Shown piece by piece: positions 1-12,610 of a DNA stretch of 64,000 bases. The stretch spans positions 62,001 through 126,000 of the forward strand of contig NW_027488932.1 of the NCBI RefSeq assembly GCF_050948215.1, in the 5' to 3' direction. Below the pieces are notes generated by a model, which was not told where the DNA came from, did not search any database, and saw only the letters and a list, made by a program, of their open reading frames with translations. A program made the translations under genes and the position numbers. Within the stretch, counting starts at the first letter, position 1; each line of letters starts with the position of its first letter. The stretch comes from Halictus rubicundus (Eukaryota > Arthropoda > Insecta > Hymenoptera > Halictidae).

Positions 1-690
1 GATAGGATAGGATAGAGGATAGGATAGGATAGAGGATAGGATAGGATAGAGGATAGGATAGGATAGAGGATAGGATAGGATAGAGGATAGGATAGGATAG
101 GATAGATGATAGGATAGGATAGAATATTGGATAGGATACAGGATAGGATAGGATAGAGGATAGGATAGGGGATTTAATAGGATAGGATAGAGGATAGGAT
201 AGGATAGAGGATAGGATAGACGACAGGATAGGATAGAGGATAGGATAGGATAGAGGATAGGATAGGATAGAGGATACGATAGGATAGAGGATAGGATAGG
301 GGATTTGATATAATAGAGGATAGGATAGGATAGAGGATAGGATAGGATAGAGGATAGGATAGGTCATTGGATAGGATAGAGGACTGGAGACGATAGAGAA
401 TAGGATAGGATAGAGGATAGGATAGGATAGAGGATAGGATAGGATAGAGGATAGGATAGGATAGAGGATAGGATAGGATAGAGGATAGGATAGGATAGAG
501 GATAGCATAGGATAGAGGATAGGATAGGATAGAGGATAGGATAGGTCATTGGATAGGATAGAGGACTGGAGACGATAGAGAATAGGATAGGATAGAGGAT
601 AGGATAGGATAGAGGATAGGATAGGATAGAGGATAGGATAGGTTAGAGGATAGGATAGGATAGAGGATAGGATAGGATAGAGGATAGGAT
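1..690 (+). repeat. Left array with isolated half-cassettes
   Basis: This is mostly consensus 17-mers with scattered substitutions and a few 12-mers. The 3' half of the marker cassette (GTCATTGG through CTGGAGACGATAGAG) occurs alone, with GTCATTGG at 363 and 545, 182 bp apart. Two GGGGATTTGATA/GGGGATTTAATA variants lie near 170 and 300. No gene is visible. The array begins before base 1. Confidence 0.85.
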
Positions 691-835
691 AGGATATAGG
701 ATTGGATAGGATACGATAGAGGATAGGATAGGATAGGATAGAGAATAGGGTAGGGGATTCGATAGGATAGAGGATAGGAGACGATAGAGGATAGGATAGG
801 TCATTGGATAGGATAGAGGACTGGAGACGATAGAG
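691..835 (+). repeat. Marker cassette copy 1 (~145 bp)
   Basis: This recognisable run of variant units starts with AGGATATAGGATTGG, passes through a 22-bp unit and GAATAGGGTAGGGGATTCG, then GGAGACGATAG and GTCATTGG, and ends with CTGGAGACGATAGAGG. The same order recurs at 912, 1,476, 13,140 and 13,907, and without its 3' half at 14,621. It interrupts otherwise uniform 17-mer array, so it serves as a copy marker. No known function is recognised. Confidence 0.85.
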
Positions 836-911
836 GATAGGAAAGGATAGAGGATAGGATAGGATAGAGGATTGGATAGGATAGAGGATAGGATAGGATA
901 GAGGATAGGAT

Positions 912-1056
912 AGGATATAGGATTGGATAGGATACGATAGAGGATAGGATAGGATAGGATAGAGAATAGGGTAGGGGATTCGATAGGATAGAGGATAGGA
1001 GACGATAGAGGATAGGATAGGTCATTGGATAGGATAGAGGACTGGAGACGATAGAG
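912..1056 (+). repeat. Marker cassette copy 2
   Basis: It has the same order of variant units as the copy at 691. The offset is exactly 221 bp (13 x 17), measured both at AGGATATAGG (691 to 912) and at CTGGAGACGA (821 to 1,042). The intervening 17-mers are near consensus, consistent with a simple tandem duplication of a 221-bp block. Confidence 0.85.
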
Positions 1057-1196
1057 GATAGGATAGGATAGAGGATAGGATAGGATAGAGGATAGGATAG
1101 GATAGAGGATAGGATAGGATAGAGGATAGGAGAGGATAGGATAGGATAGAGGATAGGATAGGATAGAGGATAGGATAGGATAGAGGATAGGAGAGG

Positions 1197-1480
1197 ATAG
1201 GATAGGATAGAGGATAGGATAGGATAGAGGATAGGATAGGATAGAGGATAGGATAGGATAGAGGATAGGATAGGATAGAGGATAGGATAGGATAGAGGAT
1301 AGGATAGGATAGAGGATAGGATAGGATAGAGGATAGGATAGGATAGAGGATAGGATAGGATAGAGGATAGGATAGGATAGAGGATAGGATAGGATAGAGG
1401 ATAGGATAGGATAGAGGATAGGATAGGATAGAGGATAGGATAGGATAGAGGATAGGATAGGATAGAGGATAGGATAGGAT
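1197..1480 (+). repeat. Uniform 17-mer run (about 16 perfect units)
   Basis: Read base by base, this stretch is an unbroken series of the consensus 17-mer with no substitution that I could find. It ends where marker cassette copy 3 begins. Such homogeneity next to variant-rich array suggests very recent amplification or gene conversion. Just upstream, near 1,130 and 1,191, the array contains two irregular GATAGGAGAG junctions. Confidence 0.9.
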
Positions 1481-1620
1481 ATAGGATTGGATAGGATACG
1501 ATAGAGGATAGGATAGGATAGGATAGAGAATAGGGTAGGGGATTCGATAGGATAGAGGATAGGAGACGATAGAGGATAGGATAGGTCATTGGATAGGATA
1601 GAGGACTGGAGACGATAGAG
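1476..1620 (+). repeat. Marker cassette copy 3
   Basis: This is the same cassette, 564 bp downstream of copy 2 at both of its ends (912 to 1,476 and 1,042 to 1,606). It separates two uniform 17-mer runs. Confidence 0.85.
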
Positions 1621-1866
1621 GATAGGATAGGATAGAGGATAGGATAGGATAGAGGATAGGATAGGATAGAGGATAGGATAGGATAGAGGATAGGATAGGA
1701 TAGAGGATAGGATAGGATAGAGGATAGGATAGGATAGAGGATAGGATAGGATAGAGGATAGGATAGGATAGAGGATAGGATAGGATAGAGGATAGGATAG
1801 GATAGAGGATAGGATAGGATAGAGGATAGGATAGGATAGAGGATAGGATAGGATAGAGGATAGGAT
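1616..1866 (+). repeat. Uniform 17-mer run (about 14-15 perfect units)
   Basis: Consensus 17-mers continue without visible change until GATGGTATAGAGG at 1,864. That variant marks the start of the variant-rich block duplicated at 15,061. Confidence 0.9.
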
Positions 1867-4800
1867 GGTATAGAGGATAGGATAGAAAATAGAGGATAGG
1901 ATAGAGGATTGGATAGGGCAGAGGATAGGATACGATAGAGGATAGGATAGAGGATTGGATAGGGCAGAGGATAGGATACGATAGAGGATAGGATAGCATA
2001 GAGGATAGGATAGCATAGAGGATAGGATAGAGGATAGGATAGAGGATTGGATCGGGTAGAGAATTGTATAGGATAGAGGATATTATAGCATACAGGATAG
2101 GATATGATAGAGGGTTGGATAGGATGGAGTATAGGATAGGATTGAGGATTGGATAGGGTTGAACATAACATAGGATAGAGGATAGGATAGGATAGAGGAT
2201 AGGATAGGACAGAGGATAGGATAGGATAGAGGATAGGGTAGAGGATAGGATAGGTTTGAGGATAGGATAGGATAGAGGATAGGATAGGATAGAGGATAGG
2301 AAATGATAGAGGATAGGATAGGATAGTGGATAGGATAAAGGATTGGATAGGATAGAGGACAAGATACGATAGAGTATAGGATAGGTTAGGGGATAGGATA
2401 GGATAGAGAATAGGATAGGAAAGAGGATAGGATATGATAGTGGATAGGATAGGATAGAGGATATGATAGGATAGAGTATGGGATAGGGAAGAGGATGGGA
2501 TAGGATAGAGAATAGCGTAGGATAGATGATATTATAGGATAGAGGATAGGATAGGATTCGATTGAGGATAGGATAGGATAGATGATTTTATAGGATAGAG
2601 GACAGGATAGGACAGAGGAAAGGACAGGATAGAGGATAGGATAGGATAGAGGATAGGATAGGATATTGGATACGATAGCATTGAGGATAGGATTGGAGAG
2701 AGCATAGGATAGGATAAAGGATAGGATAGGATAGTGGATAGGATAGGATAGAGGATAGCATAGAGAATAGGATAGGATACAGGATAGGATAGGCGATTGG
2801 ATAGGATAGATGATATTATAGGAAAGAGGATATGATATGATAGAGGATACGATATTATAGAGGATAGGGTAGGATAGAGGATAGGATAGGATAGGATAGA
2901 GGATAGGATAGGATAGTGGATAGGATAGGATTGAGGATAGGATAGGAAAGAGGATAGGATAGGATAGAGGAGAGGATAGGATAGAGGATTGGATAGGATA
3001 GAGGATACGATCTTATAGAGGATTGGATAGGATAGAGGAAAGGATAGGATAGTGGAAAGGATAGGATAGAGGATAGGATAGGGGATTGATAGGATAGAGG
3101 ATAGGAGGCGAAATAGGATATGATTGGATACAGAATAGGATAGATAATAGGATAGAGGATTGGATAGGATAGAGGATAGGATAGGATAGGATGGAGTATA
3201 GGATAGAATTGAGGATAGGATAGGAACGAGGATAGGATAGGATAGAGAATAGGATAGGATAGATGATATGATAGGATAGGATAGGATAGAGGATAGGATA
3301 GCATGGAGGATATGATAGGATTAAGGATAGGATAGGATAGAGGATAGGATAGCATGGAGGATAGGATAGGATTAAGGATAGGATAGGTTAGAGGATAGGA
3401 TAGGATAGAGGATAGGATAGGATAGAGGATAGGAAAGGATAGACGATAGGATAGGATAGAGGATAGGATAAAGGATTGGATAGGATAGAGGACAGGATAC
3501 GATAAAGTATAGGATAGGACAGAGGATAGGATAGGATAGAGAATAGGATAGGAAAGAGGATAGGATAGGATAGTGGATAGGATAGGATAGAGGATATGAT
3601 AGGATAGAGGATAGGATAGGATAGGGGGATAGGATAGGATAGAGGATAGGATAGGATAGAGGTTTGGATAGGATAGAGGATAGGATAGGATAGAGGATAG
3701 GATAGGATAGAGGATACGATATAGGATTGGATAGGATAGAGGATAGGATAGGAAAGAGGATAGGATAGGATAGAGAATGGGATAGGATAGAGGATAGGAT
3801 AGGATAGGGAATATGATAGGGGATTGGATAGGATAGATGATAGGATAGGATTGAGGATAGGATAGGAAAGAGGATAGGATAGGGAAGAGATTCGGATAGG
3901 GTAGATGATGTTATAGGAAAGAGGATAGGATATGATAGCGGATACGATATTATAGAGAATAGGATGGGGTGGAGGATCGGATAGGATAGGATAGAGGATA
4001 GGATAGAGGATTGGATGGGATAGAGGATAGGATAGGATAGTGGATAGGATAGGATAGAGGATATGATAGGATAGAGTATGGGATAGGGAAGAGGATGGGA
4101 TAGGATAGAGAATAGCGTAGGATAGATGATATTATAGGATAGAGGATAGGATAGGATTCGATTGAGGATAGCATATGATAGAGGATAGGATAGAGTATAG
4201 GATAGAGGATTGGAAAGGATAGAGGATAGAGGATAGGATAGGATAGAGGATAGGATAGGATAGAGGATAGGATAGGAGATTGGATAGGATACAGGCTAGG
4301 AGACGATAGAGAATAGGATAGGATAGATGGTATTATAGGAAAGTGGATACGATAGGATAGAGAATAGGATAGGAAAGACGATACGATAGGATAGAGGAAA
4401 GGATAGGATAGAGGATAGGATAGGATAGAGGATAGGATAGGATTGAGGATAGGATTGGAGAGGATAGGATAGGACAAAGGATAGGATAGGATAGAGAATA
4501 GGATAGGAAAGACGATAGGATAGGATAGAGGATAGGATATGATAGAGGATAGGATAGGATAGAGGATAGGATAGGATAGAGGATAGGATAGGATATAGGA
4601 TAGGATGGGATAGAGGATAGGACAGGATAGGGGATTGGATCGGATACAGGATAGGATACGATAGAGGATAGGATATGATAGAGGATAGGATAGGATAGCG
4701 GATAGGATAGGATAGAGGATAGGATAGGATAGAGGATAGGAGAGCATAGAAGATAGGATAGCATAGAGGATAGAATAGAGGATAGGATAGAGGATTGGAT

Positions 4801-6290
4801 AGGATAGATGATATTATAGGAAAGAGGATACGATAGGATGGAGGATAGGATAGGATATTGGATACGATAGGATTGAGGATAGGATTGGAGAGAGGATAGG
4901 ATAGGATAAAGGATAGGATAGGATAATGGATAGTATAGGATAGAGGATAGCATAGAGAATAGGATAGGATACAGGATAGGATAGGCGATTGGATAGGATA
5001 GATGATATTATAGGAAAGAGGATATGATATGATAGAGGATACGATATTATAGAGGATAGGGTAGGATAGAGGAAAGGATAGGATAGTGGAAAGGATAGGA
5101 TAGAGGATAGGACCGGGAATTGGATAGGATAGAGGATAGGAGACGAAAGAGGATAGGATTGGATAGAGAATAGGATAGAGGATGGGATAGAGGATAGGAT
5201 AGGGTTGAGGATAGGATAGGATAGAGGATAGGATAGGATAGAGGATAGGATAGGATAGAGGATAGGATAATATAGGGAATAGGATAGGATAGATGGTATT
5301 ATAGGAAAGAGGATAGGATATGATAGAGGATACGATATTATAGAGGATAGGATAGGATAGCGGATAGGATAGGATGGAGTATAGGATGGAATTGAGGATA
5401 GGATAGGGTTGAGGATAGGATAGGATAGAGGATAGGATCGGATAGAGGATAGGATAGGATAGAGGATAGGATAGGATAGGATAGAGGATAGGATAGGATA
5501 GAGGACAGGAGAGGATAGAGGATAGGATAGCATAGAGGATAGGATAGGATAGAGGATAGGATAGGATAGAGGATAGGATAGGATAGGATAGAGGATAGGA
5601 TAGGATAGAGAATACGATAGGATAGAGGATAGGATAGGATAGAGGATAGGATAGGCTAGAGGATAGGATAGGATAGAGGACAGGATACAGGATAGGGTAG
5701 GACAGAGGATAGGATAGGGTAGAGGATAGCATAGGAGAGATGATATGATGGGATAGAGGATAGTATAGGATAGAGGATAAGATATTATAGAGGATAGGAT
5801 AGGGTAGAGTATAGGATAGGATAGAGGATATTATAGGATAGTGGATAGGATAGGATAGAGGATATGATAGGATAGAGTATAGGATAGGGCAGAGTATGGG
5901 ATAGGATAGAGGATACGATAGGATAGAGGATAGGATAGGATAGAGGATAGGATAGGATAGATGATATTATAGGAAAGAGGATAGGATATGATAGAGGATA
6001 CGATATTATAGAGGATAGGATAGGATAGCAGATAGGATAGCATGGAGTATAGGATGGAATTGAGGATAGGATAGGGTTGAGGATAGGATAGGATAGAGGA
6101 TAGGATCGGATAGAGGATAGGATAGGATAGAGGATAGGATACAGGATAGTGTAGGACAGAGGATAGGATAGAGGATAGGATACAGGATAGTGTAGGACAG
6201 AGGATAGGATAGGGTAGAGGATAGCATAGGAGAGATGATATGATGGGATAGAGGATAGTATAGGATAGAGGATAAGATATTATAGAGGAT
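1864..6290 (+). repeat. Variant-rich higher-order block, copy a
   Basis: The array here consists of many different variant monomers in a fixed order that recurs at 15,061-19,612. Landmarks give the offsets: GATGGTA 1,864 to 15,061 (13,197), ATTAAGG near 3,371 and CAGGCTAGG 4,292 to 17,489 (13,197). After about 4,530 the offset is 13,363 (GGATAATATAGGG region, 5,268 to 18,631), because the second copy carries an extra 166 bp. After about 6,180 it is 13,322, because copy a has an extra ~41-bp repeat of the ACAGGATAGTGTAGG segment. A few single-base differences are visible, for example GGGTTGG near 2,113 against GGGTAGG in the partner. No gene is seen. Confidence 0.85.
2812..2862 (+). repeat. 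Example of three in-register variant 17-mers
   Basis: Three consecutive units read GATATTATAGGAAAGAG (2,812-2,828), GATATGATATGATAGAG (2,829-2,845) and GATACGATATTATAGAG (2,846-2,862). Each is exactly 17 bp and aligns to the consensus with substitutions only. The changes fall mainly at the G positions that join pentamers. These variants recur widely across the window, and their order defines the higher-order repeats. TTA on the + strand in the first and third units gives TAA on the minus strand, which ends many minus-strand reading frames. Confidence 0.9.
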
Positions 6291-8975
6291 AGGATAGGGT
6301 AGAGTATAGGATAGGATAGAGGATATTGTAGGATAGTGGATAGGATAGGATAGAGGATATGATAGGATAGAGTATAGGATAGGGCAGAGTATGGGATAGG
6401 ATAGAGGATACGCTAGGATAGAGGATAGGATAGAGGATAGGATAGGAAAGAGGATAGGATAGGATAGAGGGTAGGATAGGATAGACGATAGGATAGGATA
6501 GATGATATTATAGGATAGAGGACAGGATATGATAGAGGATACGATCTTATAGAGGATAGGATAGGATAGAGGAAAGGATGGGATAGTGGAAAGGATAGGA
6601 TAGAGGATAGGACAGGGGATTGGATAGGATAGAGGATAGGAGACGAAAGAGGATAGGATTGGATAGAGAATAGGATAGAGGATAGGATAGAGGATTGGAT
6701 AGGATAGAGGATATTATAGGATAGAGGATAGGATATGATAGAGGATACGTTATTATAGAGGATAGGATAGGATAGCGGATAGGATAGGATGGAGTATAGG
6801 ATGGAATTGAGGATAGGTAGGGTTGAGGATAGGATAGGATAGAGGATAGGATCGGATAGAGGATAGGATAGGGGATTGGATAGGATAGAGGATAGGAGAC
6901 GAAAGAGGATAGGATTGGATAGAGAATAGGATAGAGGATAGGATAGAGGATTGGATAGGATAGAGGATATTATAGCATACAGGATAGGATATGATAGAGG
7001 ATAGGATAGGATAGAGGATAGGATAGGATATAGGATAGGATGGGATAGAGGATAGGATAGGATAGAGGATAGGATAGGAAAGAGGATAGGATAGGATAGA
7101 GAATGGGATAGGGTAGAGGATAGGATAGGATAGAGGATAGCACAGAGAATAGGATAGGATATAGAATATGATAGGCGATTGGATAGGGTAGATGATAGGA
7201 TAGGATTGAGGATAGGATAGGAAAGAGGATAGGATAGGATAGAGGATAGGATAGGATTGAGTATAGGATATAGGATTGGATAGGATAGAGGATAGGATAC
7301 GATAGAGGATTGGATGGAATAGAAGATACGATAGAGAATAGGATAGTATAGAGGATATGATAGGATAGAGGATACGATAGGATAGAGGATAGGATAGGAT
7401 AGAGGATAGGATAGGATAGATGATATTATAGGATAGAGGACAGGATAGGACAGAGGAAACGATATTATAGAGGATAGGATAGGATAGAGGATAAGATCGG
7501 ATAGAGGATAGGATAGGGGATTGGATAGGATAGAGGATAGGATAGGATAGAGGATAGGATAGGATAGAGGATATTATAGGATAGAGGATAGGATATGATA
7601 GGGGATACGATATTATAGAGGATAGGATAGGATAGCGGATAGGATAGGATGGAGTATAGGATAGAATTGAGGATAGGATAGGGTTGAGGATAGGATAGGA
7701 TAGAGGATAGGATAGCATAGAGGATAGGATAGGATAGGGAATAGGATAGGATAGATGGTATTATAGGAAAGAGGATAGGATATGATAGAGGATACGATAT
7801 TATAGAGGATAGGATAGGATAGCAGATAGGATAGCATAGAGTATAGGATGGAATTGAGGATAGGATAGGGTTGAGGATAGGATAGGATAGAGTATAGGAT
7901 AGGGCAGAGTATGGGATAGGATAGAGGATACGATAGGATAGAGGATAGGATAGGATAGACGATAGGATAGGATAGAGGATAGGATAGAGGATAGGACAGG
8001 ATAGAGGATAGGACAGGATAGAGGATAGGATAGCATAGAAGATAGGATAGGATTGAGGATAGGATAGGATAGAGGATAGGATACAGGATAGGGTAGGACA
8101 GAGGATAGGATAGGGTAGAGGATACCATAGGATAGATGATATTATGGGATAGAGGATAGTATAGGATAGAGGATAGGATATTATAGAGGATAGGATATAA
8201 TACACGATATGATTGGACAGAGGATAGGATAGGATAGATGATATTATAGGATAGAGGACAGGATATGATAGAGGATACGATCTTATAGAGGATAGGATAG
8301 GATAGAGGAAAGGATGGGATAGTGGAAAGGATAGGATAGAGGATAGGACAGGGGATTGGATAGGATAGAGGATAGGAGACGAAAGAGGATAGGATTGGAT
8401 AGAGAATAGGATAGAGGATAGGATAGAGGATTGGATAGGATAGAGGATATTATAGGATAGAGGATAGGATATGATAGAGGATACGTTATTATAGAGGATA
8501 GGATAGGATAGCGGATAGGATAGGATGGAGTATAGGATGGAATTGAGGATAGGATAGGGTTGAGGATAGGATAGGATAGAGGATAGGATCGGATAGAGGA
8601 TAGGATAGGGGATTGGATAGGATAGAGGATAGGAGACGAAAGAGGATAGGATTGGATAGAGAATAGGATAGAGGATAGGATAGAGGATTGGATAGGATAG
8701 AGGATATTATAGCATAGAGGATAGGATATGATAGAGGATACGTTATTATAGAGGATAGGATAGGATAGCGGATAGGATATTATGGAGTGTAGGATGGAAT
8801 TGAGGATAGGATAGGGTTGAGGATAGGATAGGGTTGAGGATAGGATAGGATAGAGGATAGGATCGGATAGAGGATAGGATAGGGGATTGGATAGGATAGA
8901 CGAGAGGATAGGATAGGATAGCGGAAAGGATAGGATAGAGTATAGAATAGGATAGAGGATATGATAGGATAGATG
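6290..8975 (+). repeat. Variant-rich block with ~1.74-kb internal repeat
   Basis: The segment containing GGAAAGGATGGGATAGTGG occurs at 6,571 and again at 8,307 (offset 1,736), followed each time by the same GGAGACGAAAGAGG and GATACGTTATTATAG units. Bases 6,290-6,557 have no counterpart at the aligned position in the second large copy, where the offset drops from 13,322 to 13,055. From about 7,540 the block matches 21,449 onward at offset 13,909. It is satellite only; no gene is seen. Confidence 0.8.
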
Positions 8976-9045
8976 ATAGGATATGTTATTTGGTTGGTAT
9001 ATGTTATAGGATATGTATGCAGAGTATAGGATATGTGATTGGATA
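8976..9045 (+). repeat. Divergent T-rich island, copy 1
   Basis: The 17-bp register is lost here. The stretch includes TATGTTATTTGGTTGG from 8,982, then TATATGTTATAGG and TATGTATGCAGAG. It has the only TTT-GG-TT-GG run I noticed in this part of the array and more T than anywhere nearby. Copies lie at 22,885 and 31,295. It could be a strongly decayed set of units or a remnant of foreign sequence. I do not recognise a transposon, promoter or protein-binding box. Confidence 0.75.
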
Positions 9046-12000
9046 GGATAGAGGATAAGATATTATAGAGGACAGGATAGGGTAGAGGATATTATAGGAT
9101 AGAGGATACGATATTATAGGGGATAGGATAGGATAGAGCATGGGATAGGATAGAGTACAGGATAGGATAGGATAGAGGATAGGATAGGATAGAGGATAGG
9201 ATAGGATAGAGGATAGGATAGGATAGAGGATAGGATAGGATAGATGATATTATAGGATTGACGATAGGATAGGATAGAGGACAGGACGGGATAGAGGACA
9301 GGATAGAGGATTGGATAGGATAGAGGATAGGATAGGATAGAGGATAGGATAGGATAGAGGATAGGATAGGATAGAATATAGGATAGGATAGAGGATAGGA
9401 TACGATAGATGATATGATAGGATAGGATAGAGGATAGGATAGCATAGAGGATAGGATACGATGGATGATATGATAGGATAGGATAGAGGATAGGGTGGCA
9501 TGGAGGATAGGATAGGATTAAGGATAGGATAGGTTAGAGGATAGGATAGGATAGAGGATAGGATAGGATAGAGGATAGGAAAGGATAGAGGATAGGATAG
9601 GATAGAGGATAATATAAAGGATTGGATACGATAGAGGACAGGATACGATAAAGTATAGGATAGGATAGAGGATAGGATAGGATAGAGAATAGGATAGGAA
9701 AGAGGATAGGATATGATAGTGGATAGGATAGGATAGAGGATATGATATGTTAGAGTATAGGATAGGGCAGAGTATGGGATAGGATAGAGGATACGATAGG
9801 ATAGAGGATAGGATAGAGGATAGGATAGGAAAGAGGATAGGATAGGATAGAGGGTAGGATAGGATAGACGATGGGATAGGATAGCGGATAGGATAGAGGA
9901 TAGGACAGGATAGAGGATAGGGCAGGATAGAGGATAGGATAGCATAGAAGATAGGATAGGATTGAGGATAGGATAGGATAGAGGATAGGATACAGGATAG
10001 GGTAGGACAGAGGACAGGATAGGGTAGAGGATACCATAGGATAGATGATATTATGGGATAGAGGATAGTATAGGATAGAGGATAGGATATTATAGAGGAT
10101 AGGATATAATACAGGATATGATAGAGTATAGGATAGGGGATTGGATAGGATAGAGGATAGGATAGGATAGAGGGTAGGATAGGATAGAGGCTAGGATAGG
10201 ATGGAGGATAGGATATAATACAGGATATGATTGGACAGAGGATAGGATAGGATAGATGATATTATAGGATAGAGGACAGGATAGGATAGAGGATAGGATA
10301 GGATAGAGGATAGGATAGGATAGAGAATAGGATAGGATAGAGGATAGGATCAGATAGAGGATAGGATAGGATAGAGGATAGGATCAGAAAGAGGATAGGA
10401 TAGGGGATTGGATAGGATAGACGAGAGTATAGAATAGGATAGAGGATATGATAGGATATATGATAGGATATGTTAGAGTATATTATAGGGGATTGGATAG
10501 GATACAGGATAGAATAGGATAGAAAATAGGATAGGATAGAGGATAGGATAGGATAGAGGATAGGATAGGCTAGAGGATAGGATAGGATAGAGGATAGAGG
10601 ATAGGATAGAGGATAGGATAGTATAGAGGATACGATATTATAGAGGATAGGATAGAGGATAGGATAGGATATTGGATACGATAGGATTGAGGATAGGATT
10701 GGAGAGAGGATAGGATAGGATAAAGGATAGGATAGGATAGTGGATAGGATAGAATAGAGGATAGGATAGGGCAGAGGATAGGTTAGGATAGAGGATAGGA
10801 TACGATAGAGGATAGGATAGTATAAAGGATGGAGGATAGGATAGAGGATAGGATAGTATAGAGGATACGATATTATAGAGGATAGGATAGAGGATAGGAC
10901 AGGATGGAGGATAGGATAGGTTAGAGGCTCGGATAGGATAGAGGATTGGATAGGATAGAGGATACGATCTTCTAGAGGATAGGATAGGATAGAGGAAAGG
11001 ATAGGATAGGGGAAAGGATAGGATAGAGGATAGGATAGGGGATTGGATAGGATAGAGGATAGGAGGCGAAATAGGATAGGATTGGATACAGAATAGGATA
11101 GATAATAGGATAGAAGATTGGATAGGTTAGAGGATAGGATAGGAGAGCGGATAGGATAGGATGCAGTATTGGATAGAATTGAGGATAGGATAGGAACGAG
11201 GATAGGATAGGATAGAGGTTAGGATAGGATAGAGGATATGATAGGATAGGGAATAGGATAGGATAAATGATATTATAGGAAAGTGGATAGGATATGATAG
11301 AGGATACGATAGGATAGAGGATCGGAAAGGATAGAGGATAGGATAGGATAGAGGATAGGATAGGATATTGGATACGATAGGATTGAGGATAGGATTGGAG
11401 AGAGGATAGGATAGGATAAAAGATAGGATAGGATAGTGGATAGGATAGGATAGAGGATAGGATAGGATAGAGGATAGGATAGGCTAGAGGATAGGATACA
11501 GGATAGGGTAGGAAAGAGGATAGGATATGGTAGAGGATAGCATAGGAGAGATGATATGATGGGATAGAGGATAGTATAGGATAGAGGTTAAGATATTATA
11601 GAGGATAGGATAGGGTAGAGTATAGGATAGGATAGAGGATATTATAGGATAGTGGATAGGATAGGATAGAGGATATGATAGGATAGAGTATAGGATAGGG
11701 TAGAGTATGGGATAGGATAGAGGATACGATAGGATAGAGGATAGTATAGAGGATAGGATAGGAAATAGGATAGGATAGGATAGATGATAGGTTAGGATAG
11801 AGGATAGGATACGATAGAGGATAGGATAAATGATACAGGATAGGATAGAGGATAGGATAGGATAGAGGATACAATATTATAGAGGATAGGATAGAGGATA
11901 GGACAGGATGGAGATGAGGATAGGTTAGAGGCTCGGATAGGATAGAGGATAGGATAGTATAGAGGATACGATATTATAGAGGATAGGATAGGACAGAGGA

Positions 12001-12610
12001 AAGGATAGGATAGGGGAAAGGATAGGATAGAGGATAGGATAGGGGATTGGATAGGATAGAGGATAGGATAGGGGATTGGATAGGATAGAGGATAGGAGGC
12101 GAAATAGGATAGGATTGGATACAGAATAGGATAGATAATAGGATAGAGGATTGGATAGGATAGAGGATAGGATAGGATAGCGGATAGGATAGGATGCAGT
12201 ATAGAATAGAATTGAGGATAGGATAGGAACGAGGATAGGATAGGATAGAGGTTAGGATAGGATAGAGGATATGATAGGATAGGGAATAGGATAGGATAAA
12301 TGATATTATAGGAAAGAGGATAGGATATGATAGAGGATACGATATTATAGAGGATACGATAGGATAGAGGATCGGAAAGGATAGAGGATTGGATAGGATA
12401 GAAGATACGATAGGATAGAGGATAGGATAGGATTGAGGATAGGATAGGAAAGAGTACAGGATAGGATACAGGATACGATATTATAGAGGATAGGATAGGA
12501 TAGGGAAGAGGATAGGATAGATGATATTATAGGATAGAGGATAGGATAGGATGGAGGATAGGATAGAGGATAGGACAGGATAGAGGATAGGATAGGATAG
12601 AGGATAGGAT
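9046..12610 (+). repeat. Mosaic variant-rich satellite
   Basis: The region is built from segments found elsewhere. Bases 9,046-9,380 match 22,955-23,290 (offset 13,909). About 9,490-9,740 resembles 3,345-3,600, with the ATTAAGG landmark at 9,517 and 3,371. About 9,760-10,037 resembles 7,900-8,140. Bases 10,330-10,790 match 24,144-24,590 (offset ~13,814). From about 11,990 the array matches 23,310 onward (offset 11,321, by AAAGGATAGG 12,000 to 23,321). No gene is seen. Confidence 0.75.
10455..10490 (+). repeat. Second T-rich box, copy 1
   Basis: ATATATGATAGG is followed by TGTTAGAGTATATTATAGGG, with TGTTAG at 10,471. The box recurs with TGTTAG at 24,285, 32,695 and 35,220. Each copy is preceded by a GACGAGAGTATAGAATAGG unit and followed by GGGATTGGATAGGATACAGG. 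It departs less from the satellite than the 8,976 island does. Confidence 0.7.

Noticed and set aside
8976..9045. CENP-B box
   Set aside because: TTTGGTTGG slightly resembles part of the box, but the required TTCG and CGGG elements are missing.
8976..9045. Transposon remnant
   Set aside because: I see no terminal inverted repeats, target-site duplication, poly-A tail or coding trace in the ~70 bp, so there is no positive evidence for one.
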